A DNA stretch of 64,000 nt, taken from contig JAWLGP010000001.1 of assembly GCA_041685045.1 (NCBI GenBank), forward strand, positions 124,001 to 188,000, written 5' to 3'. The translations under genes and the position numbers were made by a program. The notes under the pieces were generated by a model that was not told where the DNA came from, ran no database searches, and was given only the letters and a program-made list of their open reading frames with translations. This stretch comes from Thiohalomonas sp041685045 (GTDB lineage Bacteria; Pseudomonadota; Gammaproteobacteria; Thiohalomonadales; Thiohalomonadaceae). Positions 10,501 through 17,765 of this stretch are shown here, one piece after another; the first letter of the stretch is position 1; each line of letters opens with the position of its first letter.

Positions 10501-11671
10501 TGCCCATCAACACGTCATCGTCCGCCTCAGCGGTACCCGACTGAACGCGCTGCATAACTTCGAGCTGCGCCCGCAGTGCCGCCTGAAGCTGCTCCTGGTG
10601 GATGACCGCCAACGTATCGGCAAGCCGCTGGATCCCTTCCGCGATCGGTGCCAATGCCTCGAGGTTGTCACGGTTGCCGCGGACGAACACATCGAGGGTA
10701 TCGTTGATGTGCGACAACTCCTCCATGATATCGGAGGCGACGGTCCGCTTGAGCTCCGCGTTCAATCCCCCGGCGTTACGCAGACCACCGAGTCCGAACA
10801 AACCGTCGAGGTCGAAGGCTTCCTTGAGTTCCGAAACGGCCCGGCCATTGGAAGAGGCGTGCGCCACCTGGAAAAGCAGCACCCGGTTCAAGGCGCGCAC
10901 ATTCGCCGTGTTGACAGCCGCTTCCCCGGCGTGGGCAACGTAGCGAACGAGCTGCTCGAACTTGCCGAACAGCTGCTTGATCTCCTTGGTCAGACCGAGG
11001 CCTTCGTCCGCCACTGCCTCGATCACCGCGCCGGCAATCCAGAAGGTCTGTCTGAGCTCGTGCACCGAGGCGGCGTTCAACAACGCCTGGGTCACCTTGG
11101 AGAGCATATTCAGCGAAGAGCCGATCTCTCGCTCCCGCAGCAGGTTGGCGATCGCTGACTGGCAGTAGGGGAGCGCCTTGCCGAGGATTGGCCCCAACGT
11201 GCCCTGCGCCGGCGAAAAACCCGGAACGGGAACGTCGAAATTGGGATGAAACAGCGCCAGTTCGCCGAGCGGCCGCTCGCCTCTGGCGGCGCGCAGCTCA
11301 TTGATCAAGGGCAGAACCGGGAGCAAGGAATCCTGACCGCCAGCCTGGAGGGACTCCAGGTAATCGGGCAACTGCAGCAGTGCCCGCATCAACAGCTCGA
11401 ACGTTGCCTCTGCCGCTGCGGCGTCCCCCTGCTGGAGGGCACACCCCAGCTGCTCGATCTCGTCGGCGAAGCGCGCGGCCTCCTCCAGTTCCACCATTTG
11501 CAGGATACCCCGCACCTGGTGGACCGCATCGATATAGGCAACCAACCGCTCGTCAGCAGCCTGATCGTCGGCAAACTCCTCCAGCGCAATGCGCGCCTGC
11601 GCCAACGTTTCGTCAATCTCGCCTTTGATCCAGGCGAGGGTGCTGACGTCGAATTTTTCAGCAGTCTGCAT
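4556..11671 (-). CDS. chpA: Hybrid chemosensory histidine kinase ChpA
   Basis: Giant CheA-type kinase of the type IV pilus Chp system, cytoplasmic, phosphorylating the response regulators PilG and PilH. The 2371 residues hold, in order: degenerate Hpt-like repeats in the first ~560 residues (one has VHHVAGSLS, about 475); four canonical Hpt domains with HTLKGS at about 692, 856, 1341 and 1500; long acidic Ala/Glu/Ser-rich linkers (about 570-640 and 940-1290); a dimerisation helix region; HATPase with LRNSVAHGIEPP (about 1954), SDDGRGID and GRGVGMDV; a CheW-like domain; and a C-terminal receiver with LLDIEMPRMDG (about 2295). Pseudomonas ChpA is similar (about 2470 aa, several Hpt domains plus receiver). 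ATG at 11671; the stop overlaps chpC. Confidence 0.96.
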   Translation of the reverse strand: MQTAEKFDVSTLAWIKGEIDETLAQARIALEEFADDQAADERLVAYIDAVHQVRGILQMVELEEAARFADEIEQLGCALQQGDAAAAEATFELLMRALLQLPDYLESLQAGGQDSLLPVLPLINELRAARGERPLGELALFHPNFDVPVPGFSPAQGTLGPILGKALPYCQSAIANLLREREIGSSLNMLSKVTQALLNAASVHELRQTFWIAGAVIEAVADEGLGLTKEIKQLFGKFEQLVRYVAHAGEAAVNTANVRALNRVLLFQVAHASSNGRAVSELKEAFDLDGLFGLGGLRNAGGLNAELKRTVASDIMEELSHINDTLDVFVRGNRDNLEALAPIAEGIQRLADTLAVIHQEQLQAALRAQLEVMQRVQSGTAEADDDVLMGIAGALLSVESTLKDWGSSTPVERADEPDDAGSYAPEAEAEHLRVVRQVMKEAKDDLVRIRECINDFLERGGDGVALGELPQRVHHVAGSLSMLGYNRAARVLRACWRFIDQHLVHAGEEPGAAQLDHLADAFMAIEYYLEAFVEGRVHPGAVLEVAENAVSALGYPVDGFSDQAAAVDAPDEPASVPSESPEQTAPPEEVTVEAGEPDAAPAGSATAMELDEAPAAVVDDALEEVQGSSAVQHAPEAQESAADEADDDDFDDEILEIFLEEANEELEKIRRLLPVWESDLGNGDALKEYRRSFHTLKGSGRLVGAESLGEFAWSIENMLNRFIDGSIEGSPALFVVLRRAEDAIPQLIEEFRTGQRPSIDFEAIGAAAHALSRGESISAEALSPSASDAAAATEEQETGAEEESPSAAPAPVINIDPELRDIYSKEAEEHLDTIETFVQEVNEGASRRPTEALVRALHTLKGSSRIAGVVDLATVNAALERYVKALQSDYQEVDHEGIAALVDDVALARGVLEHLADTSVALPNADELITRTESLYDSVRHLEAGASPEVGLAALSGAPEDTADEPPLDLSGSGQAMLGPEGPDGGWAADDLQPMGDDDSTGNHAPMPAEHDALPDEEPAAPFTSAGTEVTHEDFSAWLTDGELEAASPGGDATAADSDGSNSTGAGEPNGFPESLPEGDELTGLEPAASETSADDGGAVTLSEEVTDFSDWLLELGEESDAGAAGAEGETALEPPAPGDTADLGNWPLEMEAVPAADAPDSDASPNSAGDESGFVEDAAGSTQAADNETAWDGGELETLSPVDTEGFSEWSLTESDSLTGEPAVSEAAESEDDSSPSIQAAEQATGSREVAPAEAVATAGEASWSATDALPGFEAIEELPVDGVEETPTAAPALDEESAELIDLFLEEGGELLDASEAALQAWVERPNERDTVASLQRYLHTLKGSARLAGITEVGDLSHHLESTFEAIVEGRMQPSDALTGLVQLAHDRLVEMLDRVRHHQSLSGSDDLIAQLEAAGRAPAIAADAPETAAAGDGSGAPKPDAPSAEEAGVVADYDPELIDLFLEEGVELLDASEETLQSWVENPDDRALVQALQRQLHTLKGSARMAGVGAVGDLSHSLETAFEAIVEGRLTRSDQLLSLVQLAHDRLVQMLDRVREHRPLVSGDDLIARIHDIGRTPSAAATDESTSTVGPAGVAEPAEAKAIAEHPAEPASEPSAHAELAPKATFAAAGIGLVTDLAAALHAWQQMPGDAERHARVSAIVQNYEALARSEELRSPADVAAVTNIMLAEVHDGHVLVSDEFFGLMLLVHERMTVLAEQHVRGIALRGVQDLIDSIKELIARHGAGRERDDPNEQVRRHAPRIQHEMVRVRRDLLDSLVNFAGEVSIYRSRVEQQMTSFRSNLGELDETVDRLREQLRQFDIETEAQISSRYQETTQEAAEFDPLEFDRFTTMQQLSRAMMESLSDIRSIEDILNDLSRESETLLLQQARVNTELQENLMQTRMVQLVENAPRLRRVVRQTSAELERKANLSFTGAEVEMDRRVVERLMAPLEHMLRNSVAHGIEPPAERVSAGKPEAGSINIALSREGSEVVVRVSDDGRGIDVDAVRRKAVERGLMEAGSDLSDHEVTQFILESGFSTAATLSQVAGRGVGMDVVSSEIRQLGGALDIESERGKGTRFVIRLPLTLSVSRALLVTVGDEPFAIPLLSIKGIARIDEHELEHVLKADSPRYNWLGNDYDLLNLRSILGVAEGETGLEGGKRPLLFAQSGEHRVALVVDRIVGSREVVIKSLGPQLSTMASLSGATILSDGSVALILELPALIRRGIARRHVADEELVPVGQAERVPTVMIVDDSITVRAVTKRLLKRHNMNPVAAKDGVDALAVLEETIPDVMLLDIEMPRMDGFELATHIRNSDRLKQIPIIMITSRTGDKHRQRAMEIGVNVYMGKPYAEAELLENIERLVAEAE

Positions 11672-11702
11672 GGGCGGCGGTGGTCCGCTTGGTCAAGAGA
11701 CG

Positions 11703-13748
11703 TTACGCGGGCAGCTTGAAGCCGGCGACCGAGTTCTTGAGCTCGCTGGCGAGCTCGGCGAGTTTGCCGATGGAGGCGGCTGTCTGGTTCGTGCCATCGG
11801 ACGTCTGCGTGGTGATCTCCTGAATAACGTTCATGGTGTCGGTGATGTCCACCGCACCTCTCGTCTGCTCGCGGGTTGCATCGGAGATGCTATCGACGAG
11901 ACCGGCGAGACGCGACGCCACGTTTTCGATTTCGCCGAGTGCCGACCCCGCGTCCTCGGCGAGCTTTGCACCCGCGACCACACCCGATGTGCTTTGTTCC
12001 ATGGAGATTACCGCTTCGTTGGTGTCGGTCTGAATCGTCTTCACCAGCGCTTCGATCTGCTTGGTAGCGTCGGCGGAGCGCTCTGCCAGCCGCTGCACCT
12101 CGTCCGCCACCACCGCGAAGCCGCGGCCCGCTTCACCGGCCATGGCCGCCTGAATGGCCGCGTTCAGCGCGAGGATATTGGTCTGTTCCGCGATGTCGTT
12201 GATCAGTTCCACGATGTCACCGATCTCTTGGGAGCTCTCACCGAGACGCTTGATCCGTTTAGAGGTCTCCTGGATCTGCTCGCGGATGGAGTCCATGCCG
12301 TGAATGGTGTTGCGCACGGCCTCCGCACCCTTCTTCGCGATGTCCACGGAGCGCTGCGACTCCTCCGCGAGTTGGTCGGCGTTGTGGGATACGCCCTCGA
12401 CCGAAAGCGCCATTTCCCGAATCTTCGCGCTGGCCGATGCGATCTCCTGCGCCTGGCGCTCGGAAGCCTCGGTCAGGTGGGTGGCGGTAGCGCGAGACTG
12501 CTCGGCCGCGTGGGTAACCTGATTGGCCGTGTCATTGATGGCTGTTACCAGGGTGCGCAGCGCCTCGATGGCGTAGTTGACGGAATCCGCGATGGCGCCG
12601 GTGATGTCCTCGGTTACCGTCGCATTAACCGTCAGGTCACCATCTGCCAGGTCGCCCATCTCATCGAGCAGTCGCATGATTGCCTGCTGGTTACGCTGAT
12701 TGGCCTCTTCCGTGGTGCGCCGCTGCGCCTCCGTTTCCGCCAGCCGTACCTCACCTTCGCGCTTCAACCGGAAACCGAGGAACAGCAGCAGCGCGATCGC
12801 CATGATGCCGAAGAACGCGGCACCGAACGTGGAGTTGATCAGGCGGGAATCGACAGAAGCGAGATACGCCTGTTCCAGATCGCCGAGCGCATTGAGCAGG
12901 GGCTCACTGGTATCGAGTGCCACCTGTACCGCTTCGGAAACGCCGAACATCTCGGGGCTGCTCTCGAGGATCGCGTCCACCTGGGACTTGAACTCGCCGA
13001 ACAGAACGGCCGCTTCCTCCAACTTGGCGCGAACCTCACCGTCGGCCACACGCTCGATCCCGGCTCCCTTGTCGCCTTCGAGCATGCCCGTGAGGACGCG
13101 CCCGAGGTCATTGGCATCTCGGCCGAACCGGTCGGCCGCAGTGACTGCCCCGGTACCGCCTTCAAGCACCTTGTTGACGTTATTGATGATGCGCTGGCTG
13201 AGCATCAACTGCTTGCTCGCCCGATAGATCTGTTCGCGAGCGGCGCTGCGCTCGGTCATCAGGGTGGCAATTTCGTCGGTCAGCGCCAGCAGCTCGGCAG
13301 CGCTGTCGTTGATGGCCTGCACATTGAGCCGCAAGCCGACGACAACATCACCGCCCCGGGTGATCACGTCGACGCTTTCGTTGAACCGGCTCCACAATTT
13401 GACCACGGTGTTCAGCTGCTCGCTGACGTCGTTCGGAGACGGCGGCATGCCGGTGTCGGGGTCGCCCGCCTGCAACAGCCGGAGGTCGCGGGCGAACTCA
13501 TTGCGGTATGCATTGAGCTGTTTGAAGGTTTCCGCCTGACCATGGGTCGCTTGACCGGCAAACTTTGTGATCTGCTGCGAAAGGACGCGCTGCTGCCCAA
13601 GCAAACCGATGTATTGCTTGTCGTACCCGTCCTGCTGCCCCTTGGTGTATGAGACGACGATGGTCAGTACCACGAACACCACGAGCAGGATGACCAGGGC
13701 CAGCCCCCCCCCCGAATTCGAGCCCGCCTTGTTACCCTTCACCTTCAT
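11703..13748 (-). CDS. pilJ: Twitching motility methyl-accepting chemoreceptor PilJ
   Basis: Inner-membrane chemoreceptor feeding ChpA. The 681-aa protein has a transmembrane helix at about 19-37, a periplasmic region with two PilJ-type four-helix segments (GQQRVLSQQITKFA and SKQLMLSQRIINNVNKV), a second transmembrane helix at about 304-325, a HAMP-like segment, and a long cytoplasmic coiled coil. The hairpin tip has ILALNAAIQAAMAGEAGRGF and VVADEVQRLAERS (about 523-557). The duplicated LSQ(Q/R)I motif is characteristic of PilJ. ATG 13748 has GGAG five bases upstream. It sits 31 bases before chpA and 51 bases after pilI. Confidence 0.96.
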   Translation of the reverse strand: MKVKGNKAGSNSGGGLALVILLVVFVVLTIVVSYTKGQQDGYDKQYIGLLGQQRVLSQQITKFAGQATHGQAETFKQLNAYRNEFARDLRLLQAGDPDTGMPPSPNDVSEQLNTVVKLWSRFNESVDVITRGGDVVVGLRLNVQAINDSAAELLALTDEIATLMTERSAAREQIYRASKQLMLSQRIINNVNKVLEGGTGAVTAADRFGRDANDLGRVLTGMLEGDKGAGIERVADGEVRAKLEEAAVLFGEFKSQVDAILESSPEMFGVSEAVQVALDTSEPLLNALGDLEQAYLASVDSRLINSTFGAAFFGIMAIALLLFLGFRLKREGEVRLAETEAQRRTTEEANQRNQQAIMRLLDEMGDLADGDLTVNATVTEDITGAIADSVNYAIEALRTLVTAINDTANQVTHAAEQSRATATHLTEASERQAQEIASASAKIREMALSVEGVSHNADQLAEESQRSVDIAKKGAEAVRNTIHGMDSIREQIQETSKRIKRLGESSQEIGDIVELINDIAEQTNILALNAAIQAAMAGEAGRGFAVVADEVQRLAERSADATKQIEALVKTIQTDTNEAVISMEQSTSGVVAGAKLAEDAGSALGEIENVASRLAGLVDSISDATREQTRGAVDITDTMNVIQEITTQTSDGTNQTAASIGKLAELASELKNSVAGFKLPA

Positions 13749-13799
13749 TTCTCCGGCTCCTGAACAGGTTCTTCGCTAATTCGACGCACAGCGGACGCT

Positions 13800-14342
13800 T
13801 TACGCGGCGACGTGCATGAAATCCTCGCTTTCAATGATCGCGTGGAGATCCACGCTTCCCCAATTCTCGTTCGACTGCCGATAAACCCCACTGACGAAAC
13901 GCCGAACGAAGTCCGTCATAAGACCCGTGTCCGAGGAAAACTCTTCCTGGAAGAAGTGGCGCAAACCCAGGACCTCGTTGACCAACAGACCGGCACCCAT
14001 CGCTCCGTTATCTATCACCAGTACGCGGGTCTGGCGGCGGACGGGGGTTGGTTCACCCTGCAGAAAGCAGTTCAGGTCGGTAATCGGCAGCAGAGTACCG
14101 CGAACATTGGCCACGCCCTTCATCCACTGCTTCGCGCCGGGGACTCGCGTGATCAAGGGAAAAGTGAGAATTTCCCGGATGATCCCCAGCGGGGCGACCA
14201 GACGGGCCTCGCCCACCCGGAAGCCAACACCGGCCCAGGTGGTCTTGACCTCGACCTGCTCCGGCAGGCCGCGCGCGCTCGCGCGGCTACGTCTTTCGAT
14301 ATCGCGCAGAACATCGATGGCGTCGTTAACAGCGGACATCAT
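13800..14342 (-). CDS. pilI: CheW-like adaptor PilI
   Basis: CheW-family adaptor expected to link PilJ to ChpA. The 180 residues form one CheW domain: GVGFRVGEARLVAP, then WMKGVANVRGTLLPITDL (the conserved N-x-R-G-x-x-x-P core) and VLVIDNGAMGAGLLVNEVLG. It lies between pilH and pilJ, in the standard pilGHIJ order, and four bases after the pilH stop. It starts with tandem ATGs (14342 and 14339); the first is used here. Confidence 0.94.
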   Translation of the reverse strand: MMSAVNDAIDVLRDIERRSRASARGLPEQVEVKTTWAGVGFRVGEARLVAPLGIIREILTFPLITRVPGAKQWMKGVANVRGTLLPITDLNCFLQGEPTPVRRQTRVLVIDNGAMGAGLLVNEVLGLRHFFQEEFSSDTGLMTDFVRRFVSGVYRQSNENWGSVDLHAIIESEDFMHVAA

Positions 14343-14346
14343 CTAA

Positions 14347-14712
14347 TCAGCCGCCGAGAATCGCCTTGATCTTTTCGACCAGCTCGGCTTCCGCAACCGG
14401 TTTGGTAATGTAATCGGTCGCCCCCTGGCGCAAACCCCAGACGCGGTCGGTCTCCTGGTCCTTGCTGGTGACCATGATGATCGGGATCCCCTCCATCTCG
14501 GGGTCTTTCGTGATCTTGCGGGTGGCCTGAAACCCGTTCATTCCGGGCATGACGACATCCATCAGGATCAGATCCGGTTTAATCTCTTTCGCCTTGGCAA
14601 CGCCCTGTTCGCCGTCGGGGGCGGTCGCGATGGAGTGACCCAGCTTCTCGAGGATCGAGCGGACCACATGAATTTCGGTTGGAGAATCGTCCACTATCAA
14701 AATCTGCGCCAT
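14347..14712 (-). CDS. pilH: Twitching motility response regulator PilH
   Basis: Stand-alone CheY-like receiver, 121 aa, phosphorylated by ChpA and implicated in control of pilus retraction. Acidic pocket residues are in ILIVDDSPTE; the phospho-acceptor Asp is in LILMDVVMPGMNG; the conserved Thr and Lys are in MVTSKDQE and YITKPVAEAE. ATG 14712 is chosen over an upstream in-frame ATG at 14790 because it has GGAGAG just upstream and gives the normal receiver length. The upstream extension would overlap pilG. Confidence 0.95.
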   Translation of the reverse strand: MAQILIVDDSPTEIHVVRSILEKLGHSIATAPDGEQGVAKAKEIKPDLILMDVVMPGMNGFQATRKITKDPEMEGIPIIMVTSKDQETDRVWGLRQGATDYITKPVAEAELVEKIKAILGG

Positions 14713-14786
14713 CTTTCTCTCCCGCTGAATCCGTCGTTTTGTCAGATTTCTGAAAAAAATTGTGCAATGGGTCGCCGGCCAGTCGT

Positions 14787-15194
14787 TCACGCAAGGTGCG
14801 GTACATGGGCCCGAATCGCCCCGAGGAGCTCCTCTTTCGTGAAAGGCTTGGTGAGATATTGTTCGGAACCGACGATTCGCCCACGCGCACGGTCGAATAG
14901 GCCGTCCTTGCTGGACAGCATGATGACCGGCGTATTCTTGAACTGCTTGTTGTGCTTGATCAGTGCACAGGTCTGATAGCCGTCCAGGCGGGGCATCATG
15001 ATATCGACGAAGATGATGTCCGGACGGTGATCGGCAATCTTGGCGAGCGCCTCGAAGCCGTCGTTGGCCGTAATGACATCACAACCTTCTTTCTTCAGAA
15101 GACTCTCTGCCGTCCGCCGGATGGTCTTGCTGTCGTCAATGACCATCACTTTCAGCTGACGGGCGCTGTCTTTTGCTGCTGCTTCGCCAGACAC
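14787..15194 (-). CDS. pilG: Twitching motility response regulator PilG
   Basis: CheY-like receiver, the first gene of the chp operon, linked in other bacteria to pilus extension and cAMP signalling. The 135-aa product has the strongly conserved PilG core: VMVIDDSKTIRRTAESLLKK, phospho-acceptor Asp in IIFVDIMMPRLDG, and MLSSKDGLFDRARGR with YLTKPFTKEELLGAI. GTG 15194 is proposed because a GGGGGG run sits five bases upstream. An in-frame TTG at 15206 is the alternative. The gene is divergent from gshA across a 242-bp promoter region. Confidence 0.95.
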   Translation of the reverse strand: MSGEAAAKDSARQLKVMVIDDSKTIRRTAESLLKKEGCDVITANDGFEALAKIADHRPDIIFVDIMMPRLDGYQTCALIKHNKQFKNTPVIMLSSKDGLFDRARGRIVGSEQYLTKPFTKEELLGAIRAHVPHLA

Positions 15195-15361
15195 AATTCC
15201 CCCCAATCAAGCGCTCAGGTAACTCTGGCGGCCCCATCGTATCCGAACTGACTGATCTTGAACAGATACAGGCCGAAATCCCGACCGCGTTGGCAAACCA
15301 CACGACCGGCGTTCATAATGCATCGCCCATCCGTGAGCCGGCGCGACCCAACCGGCAAATT

Positions 15362-15394
15362 TTGACATACCCGGCCGAACGGCTTTGCTAAAAT
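15362..15394 (+). promoter_or_regulatory. Putative sigma70 promoter for gshAB
   Basis: TTGACA at 15362-15367 is a perfect -35 box. An A/T-rich TGCTAAAAT follows at 15386-15394; the most regular -10 (17-base spacer) would be TTGCTA at 15385-15390, with an extended-like TGCTAAAAT as an alternative. It lies 43 bases before the gshA start in the divergent pilG/gshA gap. Confidence 0.6.
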
Positions 15395-15436
15395 CCAAGC
15401 ATTTCATTCAACCACTTACGTCTAAAGCGCTACGGC

Positions 15437-16747
15437 ATGATTGTAAATCAATTGGACGCAGTACCGCACCTGACAACGGCTCCCATCGGCCCGCTGCTGG
15501 AGCTTGAGTCCCACCTGCTGGAGGATCAGCCGCGCATCGAATCCTGGTTTCGGCAGCAGTTCCTGCAAACGCCCGTGCCGTTTTATGCATCGGTGGACCT
15601 GCGTAATGCCGGCTTCAAGTTGGCCCCGGTCGACACCAACCTGTTTCCCGCCGGCTTCAACAACCTCAATCCGGCCTTCGATGGGCTCTGTATCCAGGCG
15701 ATCCAGTCGGCCATGGAACGGATCTATCCGACCGCGACACGCCTGCTCCTGATCCCCGAGAGCCATACACGTAACATCCATTATATGGAGAGTCTGGCGA
15801 CGCTGCAGGCCTTGATCGCCAAGGCCGGGTTCGAAGTCCGGCTCGCCTCACTGCTGCCCGACCTGGAGGCCCCGCAGACAACCGAACTGCCGTCCGGCCG
15901 CCAGGTTACCGTTGAACCGCTGCGGCGCGAAGGACAACGCGTTGGGGTGGATGACTTCTTCCCCTGCGTGGTGTTGCTCAACAACGACCTCTCAGGGGGG
16001 CGTCCGCCTGTGTTGGAAGACCTTGAGCAACCCGTCCTGCCGCCGCTGGGACTGGGCTGGTCCAACCGCATCAAGTCCGCCCATTTCGGTCACTATCGGG
16101 AAGTCGCCACCGAGTTCGCTCAACTGGTGGATATCGATCCGTGGCACATCGACCCACTGTTCCGAAACTGCGGGGAGATCGATTTCATGAAACGGGAGGG
16201 CGAGGACTGCGTTGCGCGCAACGCCGACGCCCTGCTGACGGCGATTCAGCGTAAATACGACCAGTACGGCATTCAGCAGAGGCCGTTTGTGGTGGTCAAG
16301 GCCGAGTCCGGCACCTACGGTATGGGGATCATGACCCTGCACAGTGCCGAAGAGGTGCACGAACTCAATCGCAAGCAGCGCACCCGGATGTCCAGGACCA
16401 AGGAGGGCCAGGCAGTGGACCGCGTCATTCTGCAGGAGGGGGTCTACTCCTTCGAGACCTGGGGACAGCCGCAGGCGGTGGCCGAGCCGGTGGTCTACAT
16501 GATTGACCATTTCGTGGTCGGCGGCTTCTACCGCGTGCATACCGGGCGCGGGCCCAACGAGAACCTGAATGCACCCGGCATGCACTTCGAACCGCTTGCG
16601 TTCGCCGACACCTGCAATAACCCGGATTCCCATCAGGACCCCGACGCCGGCAAGAACCGCTTCTATGCCTACGGCGTGATCGCACGCCTGGCGCTGCTGG
16701 CGGCAGCTCGGGAAATGGCTGAAGACAGCCGGGCCGCCGCGCGATGA
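15437..16747 (+). CDS. gshA: Glutamate-cysteine ligase, proteobacterial type
   Basis: First step of glutathione synthesis: ATP-dependent ligation of glutamate and cysteine. The 436-aa sequence resembles the gshA type found in beta- and gammaproteobacteria such as thiobacilli, not the E. coli type. Recognisable segments are PFYASVDLRNAGFKLAPVDT, NLFPAGFNNL, VVVKAESGTYGMGIMT and FYRVHTGRGPNENLNAPG. The stop overlaps the gshB start in an ATGA, so the two genes are translationally coupled. The family call rests on recalled family features and on the gshB neighbour. Confidence 0.9.
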   Translation: MIVNQLDAVPHLTTAPIGPLLELESHLLEDQPRIESWFRQQFLQTPVPFYASVDLRNAGFKLAPVDTNLFPAGFNNLNPAFDGLCIQAIQSAMERIYPTATRLLLIPESHTRNIHYMESLATLQALIAKAGFEVRLASLLPDLEAPQTTELPSGRQVTVEPLRREGQRVGVDDFFPCVVLLNNDLSGGRPPVLEDLEQPVLPPLGLGWSNRIKSAHFGHYREVATEFAQLVDIDPWHIDPLFRNCGEIDFMKREGEDCVARNADALLTAIQRKYDQYGIQQRPFVVVKAESGTYGMGIMTLHSAEEVHELNRKQRTRMSRTKEGQAVDRVILQEGVYSFETWGQPQAVAEPVVYMIDHFVVGGFYRVHTGRGPNENLNAPGMHFEPLAFADTCNNPDSHQDPDAGKNRFYAYGVIARLALLAAAREMAEDSRAAAR

Positions 16748-17688
16748 CGATTCGTCTGGGCGTGGTGATGGACCCCATCGGCGCCATCGCCTTCAAGAAG
16801 GACAGCACCTTGGCCATGCTGCTCGCCGCTCAGGCGCGCGGCTGGGAACTGCTGTATATGGAATTGGCCGACCTGTCACTCCACGACGGAGAGGCGTTCG
16901 GACGCATGCACCCGCTCCAGGTTGCGGCCGACCCACACCGCTGGTACCAGTTGGGTGCAGCGAGCCGGCAGCCGCTGGGTAGCCTCGATGTGATCCTGAT
17001 GCGCAAGGACCCGCCCTTCGACATGGAGTATGTCTACGCGACCTACCTGCTGGAGCGGGCCGAGCAGGCCGGCACGCTGGTGGTGAACCGGGCCCGCAGC
17101 CTGCGTGACGCCAACGAAAAGCTGTTTACCGCCGAGTTCCCCCAGTGCACGCCACCCACCCTGGTCAGCCGCGACCCGGCCGAACTGCGCACGTTCCACG
17201 CGGCCCAGGGCAGCACCATTTTCAAGCCGCTGGGAGCGATGGGAGGTGCCTCGATCTTCAAGGTGGAGGCCGGCGACCCCAATCTGAATGTCGTCATCGA
17301 GACGCTGACCGCCAATGGCAACCGTTATGCCATGGCACAGCGCTATCTTCCGGCGATCAGCGAGGGAGACAAGCGGATCCTGCTGATCGACGGCGAGCCG
17401 GTCCCCTATGCCCTGGCCCGCATACCGGCAGCCGGGGAGTTCCGGGGCAACCTGGCTGCCGGCGGCCACGGCGTCGGCGTGGAGCTGAGCGCGCGCGATC
17501 GCTGGATCTGCGCCCAGGTGGCGCCGCGCCTGCAGGAGATGGGCTTGCTGTTCGTGGGGCTCGACGTGATTGGCGATTACCTGACAGAAATCAACGTCAC
17601 CAGTCCCACCTGCATCCGGGAACTCGACGCCCAGTTCGGGCTGGACATCGGGGGACAGCTGATGGCGGCGATCCAGGCCAAGCTCTAA
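16744..17688 (+). CDS. gshB: Glutathione synthetase
   Basis: ATP-grasp enzyme adding glycine to gamma-glutamylcysteine. The 314-aa protein has the N-terminal LGVVMDPIGAIAFKKDSTLA, the MRKDPPFDMEYVYATYLLE segment, the ATP-grasp loop IFKPLGAMGGASIF, and a C-terminal metal-binding part VGLDVIGDYLTEINVTSPT. All are typical of bacterial GshB, and length fits (about 315 aa). The start overlaps gshA by four bases. Confidence 0.97.
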   Translation: MTIRLGVVMDPIGAIAFKKDSTLAMLLAAQARGWELLYMELADLSLHDGEAFGRMHPLQVAADPHRWYQLGAASRQPLGSLDVILMRKDPPFDMEYVYATYLLERAEQAGTLVVNRARSLRDANEKLFTAEFPQCTPPTLVSRDPAELRTFHAAQGSTIFKPLGAMGGASIFKVEAGDPNLNVVIETLTANGNRYAMAQRYLPAISEGDKRILLIDGEPVPYALARIPAAGEFRGNLAAGGHGVGVELSARDRWICAQVAPRLQEMGLLFVGLDVIGDYLTEINVTSPTCIRELDAQFGLDIGGQLMAAIQAKL

Positions 17689-17765
17689 AACGCTCCTCGC
17701 CCTGCCCGTTCGCCCATGTGGATTGGTACCTTTCGCTGTCCCCCGTTTCCCATTAATCTTCGCGT

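Noticed and set aside
5078..11158. Long plus-strand open frames opposite chpA (for example 5078-6901, 7611-8696, 9983-11158)
   Set aside because: They lie antisense to a well-supported 2371-aa kinase in GC-rich DNA; their products have no domains and no ribosome sites.
11589..13652. 687-codon plus-strand open frame opposite pilJ
   Set aside because: It is the antisense of the coiled-coil receptor; the low-complexity Leu/Gly/Arg/His-rich product is typical of shadow frames.
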